Shown: in pieces, positions 1-10,049 of the stretch
Layout: the number at the start of each line of letters is the position of its first letter
How positions within the stretch are numbered: the first letter of the stretch is position 1
Assembly (NCBI GenBank): GCA_015680685.1
Contig: MNCI01029357.1
Coordinates: 1 to 62,032 of the forward strand
Source: Gnetum montanum
Taxonomy: Eukaryota; Streptophyta; Gnetopsida; Gnetales; Gnetaceae
Length of the DNA stretch: 62,032 nucleotides
Reading direction: 5' to 3'
Made by a program: the position numbers and the translations under genes
Notes under the pieces: model-generated
Database searches by the model: none
What the model saw: the letters and a program-made list of their open reading frames with translations, nothing else
What the model was told of the DNA's origin: nothing

Positions 1-433
1 ACTTAGAACATAAGGAGGAAGACAAAGATCTAGCCAACAACAAGTGTCAACAATGAAAATTTGATTCTCACTAAGAAGATGAACATTAGAGAGGATGTGT
101 CCATAAGGAAAGACTTCCATCAAAAGAGGTGAGGTCTCAATAAGAACCATTAATAGAATGACCTTCTTCAAAAGGTATTTAAATCAAAATGCCTAAAGAA
201 TTATCATCAACCAAAGAAATGATTCCATGAAACCTAGGGCAACACAACCAACTCAAACAAGAAAATGCAACACCTAAAAGATCCGCAACAATGGCAATCA
301 CACCTAAACCACAAGTTGTTATCAAAATAAGGACCATAATAATTTGTTCTTGGGATAACACACATGACCTCAAAATGCATCCTCAACACTTTTCAACAAC
401 AATTTATTATTCAACATAGAGTACAAAGCCTTG
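1..433. other. Intergenic, no gene recognised
   Basis: AT-rich, CpG-poor sequence. Short open frames on the minus strand resemble nothing I recognise and have no coding-like continuity. Probably old repeat DNA. Confidence 0.4.
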
Positions 434-474
434 TGATGAGACGCGGTTTGCGTCGGCCGCGATATCGCGTACGC
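434..474 (+). repeat. CpG-intact tip of a Ty3 LTR ending at an N
   Basis: Begins TGATGAGACGCGGTTTGC and carries GATATC at 461-466 inside the palindrome GCGATATCGC. The 5' tips of the LTRs of the two GATATC-bearing Ty3 elements here have the same order: TGATGA, about 20 bases containing TTTG/TTTTGC and GGCC, then GATATC. Unlike those copies, this one keeps all its CpGs. It stops at the ambiguous base 475, after which no LTR sequence follows. It is either the start of an unassembled young element or a chimeric join. Seen: the motif order and the CpG contrast. Inferred: LTR identity. Confidence 0.55.
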
Positions 475-475
475 N

Positions 476-1900
476 AAAACTTGAAATGCAGCAAAAGAAA
501 GACACACCTACACAACTAGACAAACATACAACTATAAACATGAGCACACAAAGTCTACTAATGTTGGTCTTGATCCACCTAAAATAAGGCTCAATAGGAG
601 CACATATCCAAAGGCCCTCCATCTTGAGATATTTTGGAACTAGCATGTCTCAATTTGTAATTCCCACATTCACTATATCTACGGTAAATGGTGGTGCAAG
701 GATATTGCATCTTGCACAATCCAATCAATGTCATCTCAATGCATGCCCTCTTGATGCAAGCCAAAGTGGAAACTAGGTCCAATTCATCTTAGATGAACCA
801 CTGGAGACTAGAGATGAGAGCTCCTCAAGCAACAATTTATAAGTTACGAATAGAATTCTCCTTGGCCATATCAAAATAAAACTACAACTAGTCTAGCCAC
901 AAGTAAATTAGTGGAGGATAACATCATAATGCAATCATATACATCCTCTAATGAGAGAAACATACATCGACTTCTAACACCATAGCATCAACCCAATAAT
1001 GAAAATTTTACAAGAATCTTAACATAAGGAAACTCTTTGGAGGATACACGAGGATATGATCCTATATCACTAGGATGTATATAATTAAAAGGACCATAAA
1101 TAAGAAACCTTGAAGATATAATAGCATGAGAGAGTAGCACACTTGTTACAACATGATACAAAAATTCTTTGATACTATCTATAATAACATTGCCCTAGTG
1201 TTTTTTGATGGCCCAAGGAATTTCCTTAGATCTAGTGGATCTAGGATAGAAGACCTAAGGAATATGCCTTAATACAAGCAAGCAATCCTTAGAAGGGAGC
1301 AAGTGGTGTGACAGATTCATAACAAGAGAAAGTACACCTGTGGGAGAACCTCTAAATTCTGAACAAGGATATAGCAAACAAGTACATAAACAACCTTGCA
1401 GACATCATTAGGGGAAGGGGAGATGAAGTATCTACAAGGGGTATCTCACCCCTAGAACTCTCATGATCTAGTACAAGGTTTGGCTAGGCACTGCACTAGA
1501 ACCATCCAATCCTAGCTACCTACATATCTATGACCATAGCAGAATCAAGGCCATGTAGTTCTCCATGTGAGGGTAAGTATGAAGAGGACTAAGAAGGGAT
1601 GTAATAAGAGGGAGTCCTACTGCTAGCTTGGTACTGCTAAGTCGAGATGGATTTTCTAACACTTGAGTGTCACTCAAGGACACATCAGAGTGTTCCATGG
1701 CCCCCAAATCATGGGGAGGAACCAAAAGAACCTCTACCCTAGGATCTCTCTCACACATTAGGTGTCGAGCTTCGAAAAAGAAATATATTAAAATCAAAAA
1801 TCATATTTAGAGTACAAAACCAGAGAAGTAGAGGAGAAACTCCAAACCAACAAAAAGTAATCAGTAGACAAAGTGCGTATTTTATCATTAAACACATGTA
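476..1900. other. Intergenic, no gene recognised
   Basis: No coding exon, LTR or RNA gene could be supported. Open frames on the minus strand at about 407-782 and 1528-1797 are short and unlike known families. Likely highly decayed repeat. Confidence 0.4.
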
Positions 1901-1904
1901 ACAA

Positions 1905-2010
1905 TGAGGTGTTAGTTTAATAGCAAGATTTTTGATTTGAAAGTGCTAAACTAATGAGATATTAGTTTAGTGATAACACGTTTGATTTGAAAGTCCTATG
2001 TTATGGGTTG
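1905..2010 (+). repeat. Two adjacent tRNA-like SINE heads
   Basis: Two copies lie head to tail, starting near 1908 and 1957. Each begins aatgag(g/a)t(g/a)ttagttta, which resembles a pol III A box. About 30-40 bases later each has (t/g)tttgatttgaaagt, which resembles a decayed B box (GGTTCGA turned to GTTTGA). The same head occurs in inverted orientation in the SINE at 2050-2191. No separate target duplication was found for these copies. Confidence 0.45.
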
Positions 2011-2031
2011 GATTTTAGTGAGCGATGATGA

Positions 2032-2049
2032 GTTATAAAGTTCTAATTA
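2032..2049. repeat. SINE target site duplication, left copy
   Basis: The 18 bases gttataaagttctaatta are repeated exactly at 2192-2209, flanking the SINE. Exact direct repeats of this length are the usual mark of LINE-driven retroposition. Confidence 0.8.
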
Positions 2050-2191
2050 GGAGTGTTGGAACCTAAAATACTTGAAACATAGGTACAACTCAAGGTTTAT
2101 AAAAATTTATAACTTAGTGCTATCTAGTAGAATCAAACCTGTGACTTGGGCTTATAGGCCAAGACTTGTACCACTAAGCTAATACCTCATT
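2050..2191 (-). mobile_element. tRNA-derived SINE (about 142 bp)
   Basis: A short non-autonomous retroposon transcribed by RNA polymerase III. On the minus strand it has an A box TTAGCTTAGTGG (2171-2182) and a B box GGTTTGATTC (2130-2139). The spacing is about 32 bases, as in tRNA genes, and the B box differs from GGTTCGANNC by a CpG-type transition. The body is AT-rich and no poly-A tail is evident at the 3' end near 2050. It is bounded by exact 18-bp direct repeats. Its head matches the two partial copies just to the left in inverted orientation. Family assignment is not possible from sequence alone. Confidence 0.75.
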
Positions 2192-2209
2192 GTTATAAAG
2201 TTCTAATTA
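2192..2209. repeat. SINE target site duplication, right copy
   Basis: Exact copy of 2032-2049. Confidence 0.8.
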
Positions 2210-2985
2210 AACTATATATCTTAAGGTTATAATTATTTTAGGTTTCTAACATCCCACTATACATACGAATCAATAAAATTAAAGAGTTAGAAAATATTTT
2301 GCTTTTTCTTTGCCATTTAGAAAAATTGGCTATTGGTGAAAATGCTATTTCCATTTTGGTCATATGCATAGGAGGATAGGTTTAGAGGGTGCTGGGTAAT
2401 GGGTACCACTTTTTAAATTTTGAGAGATTTCAATGGCAAAACTTTCCAAAGATCTATTAAAGTGTACTTGATCGTTGCTAGTTTGATTGTTTGAATTCAT
2501 TTTATTTGAAATAAATTTTACAATATGTCTATAATGACATAACACAAAATTTTTAACTTGCCATTAGAAATTTAATTGAACTAGCTAGTTAAGATTGAGG
2601 GCTTAGCCACAAGTTATGGTTTTTGGATCATAACATGGCTAAAATTTAAAGTAGTTCAATGGCCATGATCTATGTTATTTGTCACATATATTGTTTTTTA
2701 CTATGGCATGACTTTTAATTTTAGTGGATGTGGCATTCACATGAACTCTCACAACCTTGCACACATTTACAATCACCTAGAAACCATGTACAACTGAAAG
2801 TAATTGTTAAAGACCATAACTTTGTAAAAGAAATAAGCATAAATTGTGTGATGGAATTGCACCTTGGCCAATCAAATAGTAATGGTTAACCATACCTACC
2901 AAAAACCATGGCAGATAACCTAACCATGACATGTACCCTAGCGTGCAACGATGTGCCCATTTTTCAAGCAAAACCATAGACAACA
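2210..2985. other. Intergenic, no gene recognised
   Basis: AT-rich with scattered short open frames. No motif, repeat pair or RNA gene could be supported. Confidence 0.4.
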
Positions 2986-3170
2986 CTACATTTGGAAAAA
3001 ACAAATAGGCATGAGGAAGTAAGGTTTAGGTTGGGCGGTTCATGGTACGGCGACAATTGCAAAGACAAGGCAAAAGACACGAAACACACAACTGCTATTT
3101 TTACTTTTACCATGTCGGGACTGAGCACAGAATATATTCCGAAAACAAAACAGCGACGGACCTTTTTAGC

Positions 3171-3257
3171 ACGTGGGTTTATTTGCTGCACAACGTAACC
3201 CGCTTCACGCGTACGCTTTCTATGCCCCTCATGTTTCATTCATTCTTCATCTATAAA
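3171..3257 (+). promoter_or_regulatory. Candidate plant promoter: G-box and TATA box
   Basis: CACGTG (3171-3176, followed by GG, as in ABRE/G-box elements) lies about 75 bases upstream of a TATA-like ctataaag (3251-3258). The preferred ATG follows about 125 bases after the TATA box. The surrounding sequence is CpG-rich, unlike all the repeats here, which fits a hypomethylated promoter. Function is inferred from motif order only. Confidence 0.4.
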
Positions 3258-3278
3258 GCCGTCCGGGTCCAGCCCTTC

Positions 3279-3345
3279 TTTCTCAGACGGTAGAGTCCAG
3301 GGCATAAGATTTTGATATTGCTTACATCCCGAGTTCGATCCCTCA
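3279..3345 (+). repeat. tRNA-like A and B boxes (decayed tRNA or SINE head)
   Basis: TCTCAGACGGTAGAG (3281-3295) looks like a tRNA D arm with a 3-bp CTC/GAG stem, and GAGTTCGATCCC (3331-3342) is a perfect pol III B box core. The arms between and outside do not pair as a cloverleaf, the variable region is too long, and the acceptor stem is absent, so this is not an intact tRNA gene. It lies between the candidate TATA box and the ATG of the small ORF at 3381. A tRNA relic or SINE head in a 5' leader is possible. Confidence 0.35.
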
Positions 3346-3380
3346 TCATTTGTGCTGCTGCGATTACGATTGCGATTGCA

Positions 3381-3674
3381 ATGGCGATGGCGTCCAAAGT
3401 TGAGAAGACAGCAGACCGGTGCATAATTATGGAAAAGGCGCCTCATCTATGGCAATGGCCGTCTTGGTCCAATCCAGGAGCTTCTTCGTCTGGAAAACGT
3501 GGAAGGAGAGGAGCAGGAGCAGGAGCTGGAGTTGTTCTTTATGCCATCGATGAGAATCGCAGTCTGAGCGATGAAGAACTTGCTGCAGATCTCCAATCCG
3601 TACTCCATATCGCCCAGGCCGAGACCGTCCGCTTTCAACAGAAAGCGGAAGACCTTGTCGCAGCAGAATTATAA
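3381..3674 (+). CDS. Small uncharacterised protein (97 aa), possible first exon
   Basis: I do not recognise this protein. The ATG at 3381 has good plant context (gcaATGGCG) and sits about 125 bases after a TATA-like box; an in-frame upstream ATG at 3312 would add a hydrophobic stretch of about 23 residues. The product has a low-complexity middle rich in Gly, Ala and Arg (around residues 38-50) and an acidic, probably helical C-terminal part with SLSDEELAADLQSVL. It ends with a TAA at 3672. Base composition differs sharply from the neighbourhood, with many CpGs and higher GC, so it is more likely genic or low-copy than decayed repeat. It may be a complete small protein or an exon whose partners I cannot place. 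No homology can be claimed. Confidence 0.4.
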   Translation: MAMASKVEKTADRCIIMEKAPHLWQWPSWSNPGASSSGKRGRRGAGAGAGVVLYAIDENRSLSDEELAADLQSVLHIAQAETVRFQQKAEDLVAAEL

Positions 3675-4620
3675 CTGTTTTGTGGATTTTCTTACTAGAA
3701 TTTCCTTCTTGTTGCTCCAACCTACTGTTCGAGAAGCCGTCGGGGTTAATACAGGTGTAAATAACCTGCCCCCTTTCAGGGATTTTATCGTTTCAATTAT
3801 ATCCTGTTTCGTCGCTAACTTATATCACTGTTAGGCATTGATGATCGACGAATGCAAACCGATATTGAATCTATTGTTTCTTTTAACGGAAGAACCACAC
3901 AATTTAATTACATCTGAAACCTTATGCCAGTGGGACTGCTATCCCTCTGTAATTGTGTTCTCTCTTTTGATGGCGACCACACCACACGGTTCATAGAATT
4001 TGATTTACCTGGCTTTCCCTGCACAAAGTAATATAGCTGCAAGCCGTCCAATACATAGGGAAATTACACTGCTTTTCTTGTGACTATTTCATTTTACACT
4101 GATCATTACCCAGTTATTTTGAGAAATGTACAGTTTGTGTGATGGGCAAATTATGCATCTTGTTCTCTATGAGCAATAGCTAAAATGTAGAGTGTTTTAT
4201 AGACCGGATCGATGGGTATTTTTACACCTTTTTATTTATAGAGAAAAAATTAAACCATAAACTTATTTCAATTTTGTTTAACCGTTGGCTTGTGAAAGTA
4301 GGTGATGCATCTGACGTTGAGCTTGGGATTATTCGTCTTTTCTTCATTTCGAGATTGAACACAAGATTTAAGGCAAGATCACCCTTTTTCAGGGAAAGGT
4401 TAAGCGTATCATTACCGGAATTCACCATCTCATGTAACAGATTTCTTGTTCTTTTTAAGTCGGAGCGCGTCCGAAGGAGCTTTTTCCCCCTTTGGCAATC
4501 TCTACTACCAGTAATGAAACACCGTCTCGTTTTCAGAATCGTTAAGTCGAAGCTGAAAGGTCTCTCCACGGCTTTTATGTTTCTTCTTTTAATTACTTAA
4601 AATATTGGATGGTAAAAAAG
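3675..4620. other. CpG-rich low-copy stretch, possible UTR or intron
   Basis: The CpG-rich composition continues to about 4600. Open frames exist on both strands at 4222-4600 (minus about 115 aa, plus about 108 aa). They overlap each other and neither resembles a known family. It could be 3' UTR, intron or a decayed exon of the gene at 3381; I cannot decide. Confidence 0.35.
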
Positions 4621-5264
4621 AGTCATGATTGATGAATTAATAGGGTAAAAGTGTATATACTTAATTAATGAATGTTAAATATTATAACAGATAAACTGTA
4701 AATTACAAGAGTAAGGACTTAAGGACTTAGATGATTTAGTCATGTCCAAAACAAAATCAGAGAAAATGAGTCTGTCAAAAAATGTTTAATGCTACTATAT
4801 CAAAGAAAGCTACTAGTGGAAGATCAGAAAAGATATAGGAAGATAGATAAACGTCTAGCTCTTTATAGAAATAAATATCAAAAGAGAACTCATATAGCAT
4901 AGTCCATTTTGTTGAAATAAGGCTATAATGATGATGATTATGACTAATGTGATTGAAAGCTTTTAAAACATAGTAAGTTTGTTTAGCTCTAAGTATAGAT
5001 ATTATTGACTTAAATTTATCTTCTAAAGAATTGATCATTTTCTTTTTTTATTTATGAATAGCTATCGAAGGCAATGTACACAAATATGTGACTTGGATGG
5101 ACACTAGCTAGCAATTCCTTATATAGCACTCTTCATGGGTTTTCTATTACAATGCAAGCCCTATGGAACTAGATCAATCACATAGTTAACTTAGTATTTG
5201 GGAAAAATTAAGTTATAGGTCTACTAAAACAAGCACATTACCATGATTACTAATATCTAATAAG
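4621..5264. other. Intergenic, nothing recognised
   Basis: AT-rich flank up to the target site of Ty3 element 1. No gene or repeat boundary is visible. Confidence 0.4.
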
Positions 5265-5269
5265 AGTGC
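5265..5269. repeat. Target site duplication of Ty3 element 1 (agtgc)
   Basis: The five bases agtgc directly before the left LTR are repeated exactly at 15951-15955 after the right LTR. Confidence 0.85.
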
Positions 5270-5841
5270 TGATGAGCTTGTGAATTGCAAAGATATGGTT
5301 AAGTGTAACTAAGGCATATGGTTTTTATCATTTTACATTTTTCATTTAATTTGCCAAAGTGCCAAAAATAAAGTAATTAAATGTTTAATTAATTTAATAA
5401 CTAACTAATGAATAGATAACCCTAACATAAGCATCCATTCCCAGTTTTTGTATACATCCTAAATAGTGGTCATACTTATGTGCATTAATTAATCACTATA
5501 AATAAATTGCTTAAATACATTCAAGTAAATTGCATAAATAATAAATGCATGAAGCAAACATTAAGTTAAGTCTAAGTGCTACAAGGTTTATCAAAAAAAC
5601 TTATCTTTATTACCATTCACACTAAGGTGCTTAGGTACATTAGTGCTCAAATAAAGATCCGTACACTTCTCAATTCCTACTGCAGGCACTTAGAAAATAT
5701 TCTAACTCTAGAAAGACAAAATTGAAAAAGTTTAGCTAGCAACTAATGATTGAATAATATAATTGCAGTTCGTGCATGCATTTATATAGGCAAAAAAAAA
5801 GACATTATGTTGATGTCTACATGTTGAATGACGACTCATCA
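5270..5841 (-). repeat. 3' LTR of Ty3 element 1 (572 bp, internally deleted)
   Basis: Pairs with 15119-15950. Starts TGATGAGC and ends CTCATCA. It lacks about 136 bases after the first eight (right-LTR 15127-15262) and about 80 bases opposite right-LTR sequence near 15450-15530. The TATA box on the minus strand is at 5781-5788, and the region upstream of it is shortened relative to the right copy. Confidence 0.85.
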
Positions 5842-5855
5842 TACCCCCATGATTG
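5842..5855 (-). other. Polypurine tract of Ty3 element 1
   Basis: On the minus strand the LTR is preceded by CAATCATGGGGGTA, the site where plus-strand DNA synthesis would be primed. Elements 2 and 3 have near-identical tracts at the same place. Confidence 0.7.
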
Positions 5856-6079
5856 AATGAAAACTCGTCCTTGAGTGAACAAAATGAGGAACAAATCTAT
5901 TACAAAATTTTGGATAGGTATGGGATTATTCATTAATTGACTAATACACAACTAACTCAACTGACACTAAGTGCCCAAGTGTATAGATTTACAACTTTTA
6001 CAAAATTTGGTGTTCATGGCAACAAATTTGAATACCACAACAAAAACTGATAGCACAACGCCTTTGGTGGCTTGAAGAT

Positions 6080-7990
6080 GAAGAGAAAACTCAAATGGTT
6101 CCAAGGGGTGGAGGTTCCTAAGGTGTTGAAGAACCTCCTTTTGCCTCTGTTGCATGCAATTGTTGTGGTTGGGGTTATGCTTGTGGTTGTTCAGTTGTAG
6201 CTACAACATTTGGTGGAAGATGAAAAGCATCCAACAATGCTTTCATCTTCTCCTCCTTACTTTGAGGATCATACATGGTCCACATAGCATCACCAATATG
6301 GGTCAGTATGAGAATATTTCATGGACATGGCATTGTAGGGAATAGTTACTTCACGTTGATAAACCAGGCTACAAATTATTTACATTCAACATCGAACACC
6401 TTAACAACATTTTGTAGCTCATAAAAGCCATTCATCTTACAGGCCAAGTTCTTAGTTATTGGCCATTGATCGGTAAAGCACCCTCTAAGAACATCAAGTT
6501 TAGCATTTGTTGTTTCTAGTTTTTACTTTGTCTCCTTACAATGCTTAAACTTGACCTCGTACAATAGGTACAAGCTAGGCACTTGCTTCTCCAATTTTTA
6601 CCTTGGCCTTCTAGTAGTTAGCATTATCAAGTTTGTGTATTGGAGATTGACAAGCTCTACGTATTCTATCATCTCCTTGATTTGTAGCTTCTTGAGATAG
6701 ATCTCTACATTATTGTACTCATTCAGTTAATGAAACATGGGCTACCACACATCACCTCCTTATTGGAGCTATTGGAGGGTCTCATTGAATTTGACTTTTG
6801 CTAGTTGGATGTGCTTTTTATTGATTTTTTTCTACAAGCTGACTTGGTCCCTATAGTGGTTCTTGACCCTTTCAAATTTGAGGGCCTCATTTTTCTAGGT
6901 AGTAATTTTGATTATAGACTTCTAGTGAAAAGCACAGACATCCTCCATCAAGAGATTACGATTTTTTGCTGCTAACCTCCTCAAATCCATGGTCACCTTG
7001 GTAAGCTACTCCTACTGTTATCTCATGTATTTAACCCTCTATTCTTTCTCGAGCTCAACATTGTGCAAGTGATGATTGTTCTTGTTTAGAATGACATTCT
7101 CTCAAGGAACATTTGACACATCCTTTTAAATGTTGTAGATAGTGACATTTGCTAAGGATTGGTCAACGATTATTGACTGCTTGGTGTACTTAACCTCTTG
7201 AAGTTTGGTTTGAAGCTATTGAAAAGCTTCATCTCTAATTAGATCTTGGTTGAGTATGATGGGATCAACAAGGCAGGATCTTTACTTTGCAACTTTAGTA
7301 GCCAAGTGCTAATTTTTAGATGTGGCTACTTCAAGTTGAGCATTGGCAATGAGGTACATGTCCTTAGCCTCCAACAACATTGACTAGGTAGGAATGACAT
7401 TATCTAGAAGGTCAAAGATATCTAGAATCGATTATTGGATTCCCACCAATCCTTCCAGTAACTCCTTGTGCTAGGCAATGCTAAATCTCTCACTTGCCAT
7501 TCCTGCGGATGTCTACACATCTCTAAGTGTAGCAATATTTGGCACAAATGCCATAGGAACATTAAGGCTTTGTCCACTCTGTTAGCCACTACCTCGACTG
7601 CCATTTCCTACCCTTGGAGGTAGATACTAAGACACTTGCCCCATCACCTTCCTCTAAGTGCACCAAGAAGGTATCAACATTCCTAAAGATTTTTAAAAAT
7701 TGCTACCATCCTAGAATGAATACCATTACCTATCAGGCATTAGGATTTAAGCATCTAGGTCCTTGCATTCTTTAGGCAGAGAAGGTTGGCACCATGTCCT
7801 CCAAGTAGCTTATGATATGAGTTACCTCATTCAAGTGACTGAGGGCTAATTGGTAGATAGATGGATCACCACTCAAACCAACTTGCTATTGCTACAAGAG
7901 TTACTCATGGAGTTTCTACATGCACTTTATGGCAGCATGAGCCTCTGACATTGTTTCATGAGTATGTGGTTGTTTCAAAACAAGATGATC
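6080..7990 (-). pseudogene. Extra 3' ORF region of Ty3 element 1, decayed
   Basis: This lies between integrase and the 3' LTR, where Athila/Tat elements often carry additional or env-like ORFs. The minus-strand reading is broken by many stops. Short blocks align by eye with the equivalent part of element 2 (about 18900-20690), for example the stretches around 6350 and 6650 against 19110 and 19400, which encode helical, charge-rich peptide. No catalytic motif is visible. It is preceded on the same strand by the TATA-plus-array module at 8342-8435. The function of these ORFs is not known to me. Confidence 0.5.
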
Positions 7991-8341
7991 AAGGATTAGC
8001 ATTTGGCATGTAACCTTGGAACATTTGAGTACCTTATCTCTTTAGATTAGTTACACTAGCTAAGTTGTGATCATAGTAGGTGTGATTATTTTAATATTAT
8101 TTCATTTTAGTGTCTACCAGAGTTCATTGGAAAGGTTTAACTCCCATAAATTAGCAACTTTAATATTATTTTATTAATTAAACCTTGTGGGAGTTAGAAA
8201 AATTCTAAAATTTTTTCTTAAAAAGCCTAAGGTTTGTGACTTCCATGACATAGTAGATATTGAAAGTTATGGGCTATGAAAATTGCAAAAAATCCTTTCC
8301 AATTTAAGAGCAAATGACAAAAACTTTACCAACTGTTGCAC

Positions 8342-8435
8342 TATTTATAGAATTTTTGGGCTATGTCAACAAGATCCTATCAACAAGGTTACATCAACAT
8401 GGCTGGTTGTGTCAATAGGATCCCATAAACGTGGT
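8342..8435 (-). promoter_or_regulatory. Internal promoter-like module of Ty3 element 1
   Basis: A minus-strand TATA box TATAAATA (8342-8349, within ctataaatagt) is preceded upstream (8362-8435) by four to five imperfect 14-16-bp repeats of the form atGTCAACAaGATCct. The element's own 5' LTR has the same kind of repeat upstream of its TATA box (15891-15936, atGTCAACAtGATCac). The module lies after integrase and before the extra 3' ORF. Element 2 has an equivalent module in the equivalent place with the identical ctataaatagt. Promoter activity is inferred. Confidence 0.5.
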
Positions 8436-8859
8436 GGAAAGATAGAATGTTTTATCATTAAAAAGAGGGAAAAAACAAAGCAATTTTACATAAAATTGAA
8501 ATTATGAGAAAGCTAGAGAACATGATGAAATGCATGAAGAGGACTAGATAATGCACAAAAAAGGACATTTAATGGGAGAATGATTGGAGAAATATCATGA
8601 AGGAGCGCACAATTGGACGTAACCAACATGGAATGTAGAAGGTTTTGAAAGAAAACATGCCTAAAGGATAAGGAACTTAAGTAGCCCAACCAGGGGGAAT
8701 GAATGTGGGTCCTCCCTATAGAAAGCTCATGCCTTTGATGCCCTTGCATGTCCTCTAACCATGGAGTTTGTGGGCCCCATGGATAACTAATGGTCATGGA
8801 TGGAGTTTGTCGAATTTTGCTTTTCCATCTAGTTACTAGCACTTTTAGTTTCATAGAAA

Positions 8860-9960
8860 AGTTTAAGTTATTGCACGTTGACTAGTAGTTTTTTATGTTG
8901 GCTTTTAAGTCTATATATTAAAGGCCTTAGAGGGAAAGGTTTCATAGATAATGTAAGGCCCCTCCCAAAATGGTTGAAATTTACTTATCTTTGGTATGTG
9001 TATGGTATTCTAGTATAGGACCTTATCTCCTTGTTGAAATTTTACTTTCCTGATTCTAAGATCATGTCATTATTTATTGAATGCCTTGTGTACTTTGTTA
9101 GATGATAGGGCTACCAATTAGTTCTTGTCTAGTAAGTTGAAGCTCATTAATCTTTATTTTTATGATAGATTTAGGTCTAAGACAAGGACTCAAGCCCTTG
9201 ATACTGTATGGAGCTTTATTTGGACTTGAAGTGTTGGTAATTTCTTATACATAAGCTCATACGAAGAGTAGCCAATAGGGAATTTTCAAGTAGAGTGATA
9301 GGCCCAAAGGGCATCATTGAGTTTTGTGCTCCAGTCCCTTCTATATTTACTAATAGTCATTGTCAGTTTTTTTGTGACTTCCCTATTTTTAACCTTCACT
9401 TGACTATTGGCTTGGGGGTGGTAGGGTGTTGTTAATTTATGTTCAACCCCCAAGAATTACATGAGCTTTAGAAAGGTAGTTTTTGTAAAATGAGTTTCAT
9501 TATTAGAAATAAGTGCATGTGGCATTCCAAGCCTATTTACAACATATTATTGTACAAATTGAATAGCCATAGAAGATGTACAATCAGTGACAATTGCAAC
9601 TTCTACCCATTTCATATAGTAGTCAATAGTGACTATGATGTATTCCTTTCCATTTAACATGGGAGTGATGAAACCCATGAAGTCAATGCCCTAAATATCG
9701 AAGGGCTGTAGTGATTAGACTCATTGTTGAGGTTTCTCCATATGAGTGATCATTCCACCATCATGTTGGCAGCGTTCATAAGAGCGGACGAAGTGATGAG
9801 CATCCCTAAAAAGTGTTTGTCAATAAAATTTTTCCATGAGGATCTTAATGGCCATGCATCTCCTAGCATAGTGGCCCTCACAAGGGTCCTCATGATCATC
9901 TTGAAGCATGCATAGTTGAACAACATTAGGTACATAGCATCAAACCAAGCCATTGACACA
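8860..9960 (-). pseudogene. Integrase of Ty3 element 1, decayed
   Basis: The integrase inserts element cDNA into chromosomes. Read on the minus strand with shifts, the region shows a relic of the HHCC zinc-binding domain (about 9740-9960). The core follows with GIDFMG and YIIVTIDYY (about 9590-9690). Next come a relic of the second catalytic block (EHKLTTPYHPQ, about 9430) and a conserved DWSTKLNDALWAY-type stretch (about 9320). There are multiple stops and frameshifts. Order after RT/RNase H is normal for Ty3 elements. Confidence 0.7.
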
Positions 9961-10049
9961 TACCTTGTAAAGGTATCTATTTATTTTCATAGAATGTTTG
10001 ACCTGGTAAAGAAACTATTATTTCTACCTACTTTCCCACTCCTGTGGCA

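Noticed and set aside
434-474. Cloning-vector linker (adjacent palindromes CGGCCG, GCGATATCGC, GCGTACGC)
   Set aside because: Considered because of the stacked restriction-site-like palindromes, but the TGATGA-TTTGC-GGCC-GATATC order matches the LTR tips of this genome's own elements, which explains it better. Not fully excluded.
407-782. Minus-strand ORFs with Cys-rich hydrophobic peptide
   Set aside because: Short, contain the ambiguous base, cross the LTR tip, and resemble no family.
3279-3345. A functional tRNA gene
   Set aside because: D-arm and T-loop boxes exist but acceptor and T stems do not pair and the variable region is too long.
4222-4600. Two overlapping ORFs of 115 and 108 aa on opposite strands
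   Set aside because: Mutually exclusive, no family resemblance, no start or splice context that favours either one.
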